A stretch of DNA of 64,000 bases, from the NCBI GenBank assembly GCA_033064195.1, contig JARBJD010000154.1:62001-126000 (forward strand). The letters run 5' to 3'. The translations under genes and the position numbers were made by a program. The stretch is from Blattamonas nauphoetae (lineage: Eukaryota; Preaxostyla; Oxymonadida). Below, one piece after another: positions 1-9,892 of this stretch. A model generated the notes under the pieces. The model ran no database searches. It saw nothing but the letters and a program-made list of their open reading frames with translations, and had not been told where the DNA came from. Within the stretch, counting starts at the first letter, position 1. Each line of letters starts with the position of its first letter.

Positions 1-1
1 C

Positions 2-2434
2 GGATCATATGCGATGGAAATGCTTGATTCTAAACCACAGGAGAAGCCAAAACCTAAACCAGTCGAAAAAGAATCAGTATTCGTTCACCACTCTCCGTCA
101 TTTCTTTTTTCTAGGAATACGTCACATCACGCCTTATAACGATCAAAGGTTTTCTTGAATGACTTTTTCTTCATATTTTACACAATTTCTTGTTTCTACG
201 TTGGATAATTCTTCCTAAAGATCCCAACTCTACTCCAACATCAGCCTCCACACATGGGGATGGAGGTGCGTTGTTTCGAGGACAACTTTTGAAACGTGCA
301 AAAGAGGAGTCTTCTCGTACTGGCCGAAGTTTGGAAGAGATCGTTGCTGATCGCTGGGGAAAGCTCGAAGATCTTTATGCGCAGGGATTCATCGATCCAG
401 ACAGTGCAGAAGGTCGACGAGCAATTGCTCTGCAAAGAAAGGGAAGAAAACAGCGAATAATGACAGATCCAAAGGATGATCTCCAAGAAGAGCGCCGTCA
501 CAAAGACTCTCGCTCAACAACAGAAAACTCACAAACACCAACGCGCCAGTCCTCATCAGTCGACATGGCGTCACTGAAATGGAACAGAACACCATCTCGG
601 TCTCCTGCAAACACGCCGTCTCCCACGCCCATCACAAACGCCAAAGTCTCGTCAATCGACACTCCCTACCAGCCTCCATCATCCAAGCAATCGCCTTCTC
701 ACAACACCCTCTCCACCCCACGCGCAAATCCTGCTCCCCTCACCTCGCATCCATCTTCCAGACGCCCATCACTGGCCTTCCGAGACGAGGACGAGATTGA
801 GGAGAATGACCCATTCTCGCTCACCGTCCCGTCGCAGCCTCCCCCCAACCCAGACACGCTCTCCCCCGCTGCTCCCATCATCCGACCAACACCTCAAATG
901 GCCCCGTCGGGACCAATGTCGAACAAGGAAGCGGCAAAGCTGATGAAGACGAAGCTGAAGAAGAACATCCCACTCGGCCAGACAGCCCTGGCTGACCCGT
1001 CCTCGTCGCTTGCTCAGACTCGACTCGCCTTTCTCCGATCACGAAACACGTCCGATTCACCCGGAAGTGCGACTGACCCCAACTCGGAAGTGGCCGTGAT
1101 GCCCAAAATAGACGCACAGGGACTGCCCATCGCGTCTCCGCTCCCAAACAAGACACCATCCCCGTCGTCCTCCTCCGCCCTCCCCGCCCACCACTCGAAG
1201 TATTCGACTGAGGCCACTGACGATCTGTACCGACTGGCAGCTGCCACGCGGATGGAGTCGTCGGGAGGCAGAGGCAGCGTGCGCTCGAAGTACGGGGAGA
1301 TCGACGGGTACGAAGAGATGAGCATGAAGAGCCTGATGAGGCAGGCGGAGTTTGAGGACGACGACGCGTTCGACACGAAAGGCGAGGGCTTCTCGAAATG
1401 GTCGGATGTCGACCCGAAGTCGATCAAGAAGCAGAAGCGGAAGGGGGCGGAGGGAGTGCGGGAGGAGCGGCTGATGATGCACACAGCACAGACAGGTTTG
1501 GCTTCGTCTCCTTTCTCCCTTCAGCACACAACCAAAACAAGCTCGTCCAGACACACTGCATGTTCTGTGTTGACTGCGAACGCTTCCGAAAGGATCTGCT
1601 GCTCTCCATCGGCACCTTCTCGTACGTCGCCCTCCCCTCGCATCAGATCTGTGATTGTGTGCATCTCTGTCTTCTCATTCTCTCAGACCACTTGACAATC
1701 AGCTCCATCGAGCACGTCCCCTCGTCTCTCCTCGCCGACGACGACTCCGCCCTCGAAATCGATCGATTCAAACAGACACTCGAGCAGTGGTTCTGGGAAA
1801 CACAACGGAAGCAGTGCATCTTCATCGAGTGTTGCACAAACACAGCGTCGACTGCTCCCATCCGAGTCGGATCGAAACCGGATGGGAGACCGCAGTTCGA
1901 GCACATCGGGCGGCACTGCAGAATCGACTGCATCCCTGTCACGACGGAGTTGGCAGCAGAAGCGAAGAAGTCGTTCTTCTTCGAGCTGAACGCGATGTCG
2001 TCGGATTGGCGGGACAACAAGGCAATCATCAAAACATCGGCGCAGAAGAACCTGCGTCGCTCCCGTCTGCCTTTCCTTTTGTGATTGTTTCAGTTGTGAA
2101 GCAGCTCCCATTTTTCCACGTTGAGTTTCCAGACAGATCGGGGTTTGGACATGTGATCGAAGAGAACGGGAAGTTCAACACGTCATTCGGACTCGACGTG
2201 CTCCGACACAAAATGGAAGACGCACTCAGCCACTCCACCGACAAAGACGAGGATGGGGAACGACGAAGTGTGCCTGTCCCCATCAGGCCTCTCTCTGTGC
2301 AAGTCAATGAGTTTGTGCAATCGTTTGCCAAATATGACTGGACTGCCGAACTCGAAATAACTGAAAAGAAGCCATCGAAAACACGCACGTCTTCGTATGT
2401 CCTTAACAGCATGTTTAGCGCCGGACATGATTGA
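2..2434 (+). CDS. CWF19L2: CWF19-like splicing factor, 5' end outside the window
   Basis: The C-terminal part carries the two CwfJ domains of CWF19/Drn1, proteins that bind the late spliceosome and intron lariats. Seen: a CMFCVDC cysteine cluster followed by SIGTFSY, then a SIEHVPSS histidine motif, a segment ending in CIFIECC, and the second domain with LPFFHVEF and GHVIEE. Introns I place at 77-114, 149-220, 1496-1524 (29 nt), 1651-1686 and 2065-2093 (29 nt). Removing the last two joins NLRRSL to VKQLPFFHVEF, as expected for the family. The exons sum to 743 codons. The middle is a Ser/Pro-rich low-complexity linker. The reading frame is open at the left edge, so the start lies upstream. The two first introns are the least certain. 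Confidence 0.85.
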
Positions 2435-2545
2435 GAATCATGATATTTTCTTTTTGTTCTTCATTTATCATCCATCTTCTTCACATTTCGTTCACACTTG
2501 CAACTCCCCCATTTTTTTATAATTGATACTCCACCTGAATTCTGA

Positions 2546-3697
2546 ATGAATATTGCAGACATTCAATTTTTACTTGAGTTTTCGGATTCTTTGTCTAAAC
2601 TAACTGAACCAAATAAGAATACCATTACTCAACTCACAGCCAGTGCCAATTCACATCGACATCAAGCGAAAGAAATTGTTCAGCTTGTTTACAAACAAAT
2701 CAGAGATGCATTGCCGAACCAACGGCTTTCACTGATTTACCTAATGGATAGCATTGCAAAAAACGGACGAGAACCATGGATATCCTATTTTACTCCATAT
2801 ATCTCTGAACTCTTCCTCTTGGGGTATAATTCTGCTTCTGAACCCGAAATTCCGCTCTTCAGGAGTTTATTCATGACATGGCAAGGAGTATTCCCAGATG
2901 AATCGCTCAGAATTGTTGAATCTGTCTTGAGGAGGGCTTTGTGGATGACGAAAGGGAAGACGTCGATCCAGAACCTGACCATTCCAATCAATATGTCGAT
3001 TCTCGCAACCCATCAACAGACATGTATGTTGGAAAAAGCACCCCTGCATTTCGATCTTCCGCAAGCTGAACCGATGACAGAACAAAAGTTCCAAGAAAAG
3101 ACGGCTGAAGCCTTACCTCCCCAGCCAGCCGCACTGCCAAACCATGCCACCAACATAAACACAAATCCCATCTTGAACACAGATCCACAAGATCTCCAAT
3201 CCGTTCTGGAATCACTGAACGAACAAGAACTTGCGGCTCTTCTCACCGACCTGTCGCAAGGAAGCACCGACCAAAATAACCCCCTCCGCGAATTTGAAGC
3301 TCAGCAGCAGCAGTTTCAGCATCTTTCATCGCTTTATCTGAAGCCGGACGCGCTCTCCTCTCTTCGCTACCCCACCTTCGACCTGTTCACGGAGGGTGTC
3401 GCTGCGGAGCTCAGAATTCCCTCAACCGTCTCTTTCCCATCCCCAGATCCAAATGCGGATCGTGTTGTTGTGCCTTCATTCCTTGCTCTCTTCACTCTCA
3501 CCAATCGTCTCACATCCAAAATCTGCCACAAACGATTCCAAACTCGGGAGGCGATGACCTCCGCAGAGCGACACATCCAACAGCGGAACCAGGAGATGGA
3601 CTTCACGTACGGAGGATCGTATCGGGGGTGGTTCGCTGATGAGGAGAGCTGGGTTGATCGAGAGAACGACACGATGTTCCATCCAAACAACAGGTGA
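2546..3697 (+). CDS. PCF11: PCF11-like mRNA 3'-end processing factor with CID
   Basis: Residues 1 to about 130 form a CTD-interacting domain (CID), the fold that reads the phosphorylated tail of RNA polymerase II. The diagnostic run is LPNQRLSLIYLMDSIAKNG, matching the Pcf11/Nrd1 signature. A short Gln-rich stretch (EAQQQQFQ) and a C-terminal GWFADEESWV motif resemble the region that precedes zinc finger 2 in Pcf11. The 383-residue length is short for the family. Nothing was seen of the zinc fingers themselves. A possible extra intron at 3694-3760 would replace the stop and end the protein at 3800 with RRVQFKDDTEGE; I cannot decide between the two ends. The gene starts 111 bp after CWF19, same strand. 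Confidence 0.75.
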   Translation: MNIADIQFLLEFSDSLSKLTEPNKNTITQLTASANSHRHQAKEIVQLVYKQIRDALPNQRLSLIYLMDSIAKNGREPWISYFTPYISELFLLGYNSASEPEIPLFRSLFMTWQGVFPDESLRIVESVLRRALWMTKGKTSIQNLTIPINMSILATHQQTCMLEKAPLHFDLPQAEPMTEQKFQEKTAEALPPQPAALPNHATNINTNPILNTDPQDLQSVLESLNEQELAALLTDLSQGSTDQNNPLREFEAQQQQFQHLSSLYLKPDALSSLRYPTFDLFTEGVAAELRIPSTVSFPSPDPNADRVVVPSFLALFTLTNRLTSKICHKRFQTREAMTSAERHIQQRNQEMDFTYGGSYRGWFADEESWVDRENDTMFHPNNR

Positions 3698-4023
3698 GGC
3701 AGTCAGGCAGTCTGTTTGTCAAGGAAGTCGCTGCGAGAGGGGGGTCTTCTTTCCATTGAGAAGAAGAGTCCAGTTCAAAGACGACACGGAAGGTGAGTAA
3801 AGAATTCACACGTTTGTTTCACATTTCTGTCCAACCAGCATCTCTGAATAATCTTGCATCCATTTCATCATGAAGACATTGGATGTTTTGTGAAGAAAAT
3901 GATGGGGAATAGATTCATGAAGTGAAGTGAGAGTATTGAAATCGGTGTCATTCTCCTTTTAAGTCTCCATTTTGGATCCCTGTCCCAACTCGCTCTTCCT
4001 CTTTCCGTCCTCGGTGAGGGCTT

Positions 4024-6243
4024 TCATTGAGTCAGCCTGTGAAAATACCCAAAAGCAGACGCATAATCCACGTCTGTCCCGATCTCAATGTCGTCCTGAA
4101 GATGCTCGTCCAGCATCCGCCCCTGCCGCGTGGTGGGGGTGGTGTTGACGGACCCCGACGCGTGGTCGAGGCTGTCTGGGGTGACCTGGTTGGGAGTGTT
4201 GCCGGTGTCGTGGAAGGAATCCATGTCGGGGGTGAGCGACGGAGAGAGGTTGGACATGTCCTCGAGCCGAGGAGTGCGGAGGGCGTCCTCTTCCTCCGTA
4301 TCCGACTCCAGCTCCATCGCCAGCTCAGCCGAGCTGCCGAGTAGCCTTGAGCTCTGTTCACGCTGCCACGTCGTGCCTCCCTCGTTCGTCGCGTGCTCGT
4401 TTCTGACGAAAGCATTGAGAGTGGGTGGTGTCTGGTTGGTCTGCTGGGGGAGTGCTTCCCGTGCTCGGATCACGATCATCGGGTCGGCCTGATCAGATCG
4501 TGCTGCTTCGAAGATGCGGCGTCGAGAGTGTGTGAACTCTGCTGGGTCGTCGTTTTCTTCCCGCTGTCGAGGTCGCTTGATGCCGAGAGGGATGTTGAAG
4601 ATGTCGCTGAAGGTGTCGGGGGAGGAGATGGGCGAGTGGGGGGCGGACTCTGAGGGGGGTGACGGGAGGAGATGGCTGTTCGCTTCACTTTCGTCTGTGC
4701 CTGTTCGTTCGCTTCGATGCCGTCGTCGTCGGATTGTTCCTGTCGGCTCTTCCTCATCCTCAGCAATCAGAATGGCTCCTTCCTCGTTCGACCCATTCTC
4801 CAGAAGTCGCTTGAGGTACGTGCGATCAGGCTGGACGCGGGGGATCTGCGGCGGATGAAGCATGTGTGCCTTCTTCATCACCTCGCCCACGTTGAGGGCA
4901 GGAACGAGGGTGGACGTGTAGACTGTGGTGAAGGTGTTGTATGTGTTTGAGTTGGAGTCTTCGGAAGACCCGTCATTCCAGTCGGCGAAGAGATTGGGTG
5001 TGACTGCACTTTCCCTGGCTGAGATCGATTCCTGAGGAGAATACAGGCCGGCTTCGTTCAGAAATCCATTCACTGACATGTGGTAACTTGAATCTGCGAG
5101 TTGTGAAGACGGTTTCACGGACATTTGTTTCACTCCACGAGTGACATGTTCTTGTTCGAATTTTCGTTGCATGAGTCGTGTTCTTGTGCTAAGTTCCGCA
5201 TCTGCAAGTAGGTTCAGTTCAGGACACAGTTTGGTCATATTCTTAACGTCGGAGATCGATATTCTCGGAATCAGAGCCTCGTTGTAGAATTGGAGTCCCA
5301 TCCCGTGCAGAAAGTAGCGGGTTTCCCGATCAAAATGATTCAACGGGTTGGGTTTACCAAATTTAGCGAAGTAGAAGAAGTAGGAAAGCTCACGGATGAA
5401 GAGGTACACCCAATGGCTGCATCCATGCAGAGCGAACAAGTCCCTGAGTTGAATAGCCGTGGTTAGATGGAAGAGTCCATAAGCAGCTATCAGCCCAGCT
5501 ATAAAGTCAATTTCAAGACTGACATCCTGCTTATCGAGGAGCATTTGCAGTTCTCGCCAGAGGAATCCTTCCGACAGAGCGATTAGAGAGGATAAGAGTG
5601 CAGGAGAATCTGGAAAATGACAGTGAAGATCAAATAAATAGCAACACACTGACTTCAAGAATGGCTTGGCGAGAAAGGACTTTGATTGGGAACAAATGTT
5701 CCTGATACACAGTCCTTCGGTATATTTGCATTTGAGTGAGATTTCCTGGCTTATTTCGTACCAAAGTGCGTCCCAAAGCGAGGGGGACGGAGGTACACGA
5801 TGAGAAATCACGCCGGAGATGATCCACGACGGCTGTGAGTTGTGAGAGCTCTGCTTCGGACTCCGAGGTGACATTTGTTTGTCTAACAAGATCCGTGAGT
5901 ATACGACCGTATTGTGTTGCATCATTGATATCTAATGCACTACATGTCCGCTGAGAAGGATTGAAATCGTAGAGTACGATGCCCATTGGAGCACGACATA
6001 TTGGACAGGTTTTTACAGCTGGAGTAGTTTGAGCTGCAAGTAAAAGACAAGTCAGATCTAGGATGAGGAAGAAATACATTCGATATGTAGAAAAAAGGAA
6101 GATAAATGGATGAGAGCCTTCAGACCAAAAACGTGGGAACAAGAAGTAACCAGGGCGGGTTGATTGATCGGGGAGAGGCATATAGCACAGTTGGATGGTT
6201 TAAGGTTTTGAGTTTCACGAGACACCTGTTCATAACCGATCAT
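4024..6243 (-). CDS. Topors-like RING E3 ligase
   Basis: Three exons on the minus strand. The first encodes a RING start (CAICLSPIN, SCSHVF); the second has the CPICRAPM pair; the intron at 5610-5649 (40 nt) then joins a second conserved region. That region has QIYRRTVYQ and FLWRELQMLL, resembling the segment after the RING in Topors-type SUMO/ubiquitin ligases. The first intron starts at 6125 and ends at 6058 or 6034; both keep the frame, but neither gives a clean middle zinc-ligand pair. With the 6058 end the exons sum to 704 codons. The C-terminal half is Ser/Thr/Pro-rich and acidic, probably disordered. A related function in DNA-damage or transcription bodies is inference. Confidence 0.65.
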
Positions 6244-6517
6244 ATCAACTTTTCTTTTCTGTAATCTTTTCTAATTTTGGTCATTTTGATGAAAAAGATC
6301 ATAAGATATCGATAATACACTGAAGAAAATGAATTGAAGCTGTCCGAGAGCAAAATTATGTCTTTCAAACATCGATGATGGATATTCTGCACATGTTTTG
6401 AAGTCTGTTTGTTTTCACAGATAACACGAGGTCAGTCACACATTTGTGCTTCTCACCAAACAGATGAAGCAATACTGATGACTATCATTCCTGCCCAGTT
6501 CTCAGTTGCATTCGAGT

Positions 6518-8023
6518 TCATCGTCTTTGTCGGCCTCTTCCAGCACGTTGGCGGCGAGGATTTGGGGGTCTGACGTATTGCTGGTGTTCGATAACCGTGT
6601 CCTGTCCTGCGCGTGGGTTGAATTCTTTCACTTTCACATCAAACTCGAGATGGGCGAATGCAGGATTTTCCTGTTTCCATTTTTTGATTGCCTGTTTCTT
6701 GGCAATCTCAACACGTCTGTTATCTTGTTCTGTGGAGTCTTCGTAAAGCAGACAGAACCCTTGAGTACCGTTGATCAGATTTCTCTTCATTTGTGCATCC
6801 AAATTTGCATCGTTCTGTTTGAAGTGTTGATAAGGGTTTTTGTCGTCGAGTGCCTGCCCACAAGCATAGCACATGAATGCTCCACATGTGCAGGTAATGC
6901 GATTGCATCCATCGATCTTAATGAGCGGTTTTCTGCATCTGTGACAGGAGCGGATGCGGGCATTCGTCATTGCACTTTCAACCACCTTCCTGAAGTTGTC
7001 GTGGGCGCTCTCGTCTTCTGCGCAGAGTGCTGGATAGTGGGCTTCTTTTCCACACTTGCGGCACGACACTTTCGAGCAGCGAGGGTTCTTGCAGTGGAAC
7101 TCGGGGTGGGCCGCGATGTCCGCCTCGATGATTTCAAAATAATCGCAGAACGGGCACTCGACTTTGTTTTCGATGGATTCTTTGACTGTTCGGTCGAAGT
7201 CGAGGTTGGTCATGCGGCGCTGCTCGTCCGGGTCGAGCACTTGGTTCACGATCGACTCGACATACACTCCTGGGCACTCTGTATCTGTGACACACGAAAA
7301 GTTCAATTTTTGGCTATTGAGTCCAGTGATGAGGTGATCGCGCAGGCAGGCTCGGCAGATGAGGCAGCCTTCTGAGCATTGGAGGACCTGCTCCATCGGG
7401 TAGCTCTCGTAACAGATTGGGCAGTCAAAGAAGGCACCACCGGCGGCTTCGTATTCGGAGTGCTTGATGAGTCTTGTGAGTTTTGTCGTGTGTTCATCCT
7501 TGCACGAATTCAGGTCGACGATGAAGTCGGGATCAGTCGGCAGAGGATCGATGACAGTTCTCTCAAAGGGGAGACTGCGAATTCGCTCTCCACAATACAG
7601 AATTTCATTTGGGTGGAAGACGAGATTGTCATCAAGATCTTTGAGGATGGCTGGGAGGTTAAAATTGTGAGCCTGCACTTGTACAATCAGCCAATCAACA
7701 GGAATGTGTCGGTATTGCGACGAGACATATTCCATTGTTTCTTTGCAATAAGCACGTGAATAGCGGCCCGTAACGTCAGCAAAGATTTGTGGAACTGGTT
7801 CAGGAGCACGATCCGATCCTGGACGCTTAACTTTTGGATATGATCCATCCTGTTGAAGAAGTATCTGGAAAAGGGCATCATTTGGATTTTGGTCTTTAGG
7901 CAAAGTTTGAATCAGGTTGAGAAGATAGAGCGTGTCAATCTCAGGGAAAATGGATGAGACCATGTCGATATCAATCTTTTGGGGATTTCCGATCTCTTCT
8001 GACAAAATATTCGACTGTGACAT
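6518..8023 (-). CDS. RNF216: RBR-type E3 ubiquitin ligase, RNF216/Triad3-like
   Basis: This single-exon 501-residue protein has a RING-IBR-RING array. RING1 begins near residue 200 (CPICYESYP), the IBR contains HCKNPRCSKVSCRKCGKE, and RING2 contains the CHRCRKPL and DGCNRITC motifs. The Cys of GCN in RING2 (about residue 373) is the position that carries the ubiquitin thioester in RBR ligases. The spacing and the CTCGAFMCYAC ending resemble RNF216. The C-terminus is basic (RRQRAGRGRQRR). It lies downstream of the ZZ-domain gene and upstream of the Topors-like gene, all on the same strand, so two ligases are neighbours. The start at 8023 is the first in-frame ATG. Confidence 0.88.
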   Translation of the reverse strand: MSQSNILSEEIGNPQKIDIDMVSSIFPEIDTLYLLNLIQTLPKDQNPNDALFQILLQQDGSYPKVKRPGSDRAPEPVPQIFADVTGRYSRAYCKETMEYVSSQYRHIPVDWLIVQVQAHNFNLPAILKDLDDNLVFHPNEILYCGERIRSLPFERTVIDPLPTDPDFIVDLNSCKDEHTTKLTRLIKHSEYEAAGGAFFDCPICYESYPMEQVLQCSEGCLICRACLRDHLITGLNSQKLNFSCVTDTECPGVYVESIVNQVLDPDEQRRMTNLDFDRTVKESIENKVECPFCDYFEIIEADIAAHPEFHCKNPRCSKVSCRKCGKEAHYPALCAEDESAHDNFRKVVESAMTNARIRSCHRCRKPLIKIDGCNRITCTCGAFMCYACGQALDDKNPYQHFKQNDANLDAQMKRNLINGTQGFCLLYEDSTEQDNRRVEIAKKQAIKKWKQENPAFAHLEFDVKVKEFNPRAGQDTVIEHQQYVRPPNPRRQRAGRGRQRR

Positions 8024-8274
8024 GTCGACAATGTCAAGAATCTGTGGGTGTTGATCTTACCCTCAAACAAACAAGTCATGCTCGTGAGGACACTTTTCAG
8101 ATTATTTTCTTCCTTACAGTGTTGTAAAATGTGAGAATACAAATCTCATACTCCAAAAACGCGAAAGATATGAAACTTATGACTCATACTCAGAGATATA
8201 GTCAGATTTGATGATTGGCGATGGAAAGGACTATCCTGCGAATTGAACCAACATATGCTTAGCTAGAAGCAGCA

Positions 8275-9354
8275 TCAAGTGATATCTGTTTTCGGTCGGG
8301 GGATGAGAGAGGGAGGGTCGTAGTGGGAAGGAGTGGAAGGAATGCCAGACGGCACGTGGTGGGGCATGAAGGTGGTGGAGAAAGAAGGGGACGGAGTGGT
8401 GAAGGGCGACCCGAAAGTCTCTGCCTGGAAGAATGTGTGGAATGTGGACTGCCAATTGCCTTCTGTTTGGGTGAGAGAGAATGTGGGCGAGGCTGGGAGA
8501 GACGAGGCCAATGAGAGGAACCCGGCTTCAGTCACATCATCACGGAGCGCATTCGCAAGTGGTGATGATTCGATGGAGGACGAGAGGTCAGTGCCCAGCG
8601 GAGAGCCGAAGTCGTTGAGAGATCGGGAGAGAGAGAGGTTTGATTCATGGACTTGGGGAGGCAAAGGTTGTACCCGCTCTGGAGGCGACCTCGGAGGCTC
8701 AAGTTGAACCGGAATATTGAGTGGCCGTGGCTCAAATTTTAGCTCAAGGCGTTGCTGTGGATGGAATGTGTTTGATGCCTCTGCAGGTTTGGCAATGGCA
8801 TCAAATGCATGTGACCCATCGTGAAATGTTGCAAGATTTTTGTAACATTTCGAGCAGAGATCGTAATCTGGGCAGACTGTGCATGAATATCGGCAGCCAA
8901 TGACCTGTTGATAGCACTGGTTACAGAAAATATCCGGATGAGCAACTGATACAAAGATAATCATTAAAGAGATGACCAAACCTTCAGCCTCCGAATTTGT
9001 TGGGAGTGATGTGGTTTGAAGTTGTGGTGGGAGACCGAGACTTTGCGGGATTATCAGACTTTGGAATTCAACAGAATACGGACCACGACTTTGCATTGCG
9101 AAGAATAACCGTAAGTCATTGTCTCCGATGAATGGATACCATGTATGTTGGAGATCTTTGAAGTATACAGTGATTGGAGGTGGAACCTTAAATGTCGAGA
9201 GTATTTTTGATTGAAATTGCGTCAGTGAAAGATTTGTGACAACGGGAAATGATTTAGCTTCGCCCGTGTCCCGATTAGTCGCTTTAATGATGGCGAAAGA
9301 CATTGGCCCATTGAAAGTATTATGAATGTAATTTTCCGAGGGTGGTATCATCAA
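8275..9354 (-). CDS. ZZ-type zinc-finger protein with PB1-like N-terminus
   Basis: Two exons separated by a 36-nt intron at 8946-8981; splicing joins SEAE to VAHPDIFCNQC. The product is about 347 residues. Residues 1-90 look like a PB1/ubiquitin-like fold (FPVVTNLSLTQFQSKIL), a domain for head-to-tail protein pairing. Residues about 129-175 form a ZZ finger: FCNQC, CRYSCTVCPDYDLCSKC and a final His pair. This order is that of p62/NBR1-type receptors and other ZZ adaptors. The remainder is Pro/Ser-rich with no recognisable UBA or LIR. A role as a ubiquitin or N-degron receptor is plausible but not shown. Confidence 0.72.
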   Translation of the reverse strand: MMIPPSENYIHNTFNGPMSFAIIKATNRDTGEAKSFPVVTNLSLTQFQSKILSTFKVPPPITVYFKDLQHTWYPFIGDNDLRLFFAMQSRGPYSVEFQSLIIPQSLGLPPQLQTTSLPTNSEAEGLVISLMIIFVSVAHPDIFCNQCYQQVIGCRYSCTVCPDYDLCSKCYKNLATFHDGSHAFDAIAKPAEASNTFHPQQRLELKFEPRPLNIPVQLEPPRSPPERVQPLPPQVHESNLSLSRSLNDFGSPLGTDLSSSIESSPLANALRDDVTEAGFLSLASSLPASPTFSLTQTEGNWQSTFHTFFQAETFGSPFTTPSPSFSTTFMPHHVPSGIPSTPSHYDPPSLIPRPKTDIT

Positions 9355-9437
9355 AGATTGTAACAGTGAAACGAAAAGGACTGAAGTGCGAAACCGGGCA
9401 AATGCAGACTTTGTGGGCCAAAAAATTCTAAGTTGAG

Positions 9438-9445
9438 AAAAAAAA
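9438..9445 (-). terminator. Pol III-type T run after the tRNA-like gene
   Basis: Eight consecutive A on the plus strand give TTTTTTTT on the minus strand, three bases past the predicted end of the tRNA-like sequence. T runs of this kind end RNA polymerase III transcripts. Confidence 0.5.
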
Positions 9446-9448
9446 GAG

Positions 9449-9523
9449 GACGCAGGGTGGGCATTGAACCCGCGTCCTCAAGCTTTCAAAGCGGGCCATC
9501 TACCGATTGCGCCACGCAAGCGT
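9449..9523 (-). tRNA. tRNA-like sequence, possibly tRNA-Ser(UGA) or a decayed tRNA
   Basis: The minus strand has an A-box-like TGGCGCAATCGG and a B-box-like GGTTCAATGCC at tRNA spacing, and a T run follows. The anticodon loop reads TTTGAAA, giving UGA (Ser). The arms pair poorly: the acceptor stem has two mismatches of seven, the anticodon stem two of five, the T stem one, and the D stem is weak. No long variable arm, expected of tRNA-Ser, is seen. So it may be a tRNA pseudogene, or a tRNA-derived sequence still carrying its internal promoter. A shifted loop would read GAA (Phe) but pairs worse. Confidence 0.4.
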
Positions 9524-9892
9524 CGAGCGTGATCTGAATTTTGGCGTTTTGTTGGTAGAAGTGGTCCATTGTGTCACTTCACCAACAACCATGATCTAAC
9601 ACAGTTTCTGAAAACATTATGATGAAATGACATATAAAATGGTAGAATGAACCGAGAAAACCAAAAAGTGAAGTGATCGTGTTCACCAATCGCCCTTGAC
9701 AATCAGGATCAACCAAGTTTGGAATTCGAAGTGACGATCTCAATACTATGATCAATATTTCGGGAATCAGACGTTTTCATCACTATATGGGATACTTGCT
9801 GATGAGAGGACGGGATAGATGACGAAAGTGTCGAGACACACCTCGATCACATTTGGCCCAGCAAGTCAGCACTTGCCCGAAACCGATAGATT
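9524..9892. other. Intergenic, no gene seen
   Basis: About 370 bp between the tRNA-like sequence and the OTU gene remnant. AT-rich, with no convincing open frame, repeat or RNA gene. The homology between the two NTPase-OTU copies begins only at about 9890. Confidence 0.5.

Noticed and set aside
3603-3809. 68-residue minus-strand frame after PCF11
   Set aside because: No motif, overlaps the PCF11 3' end, and is explained as a shadow.
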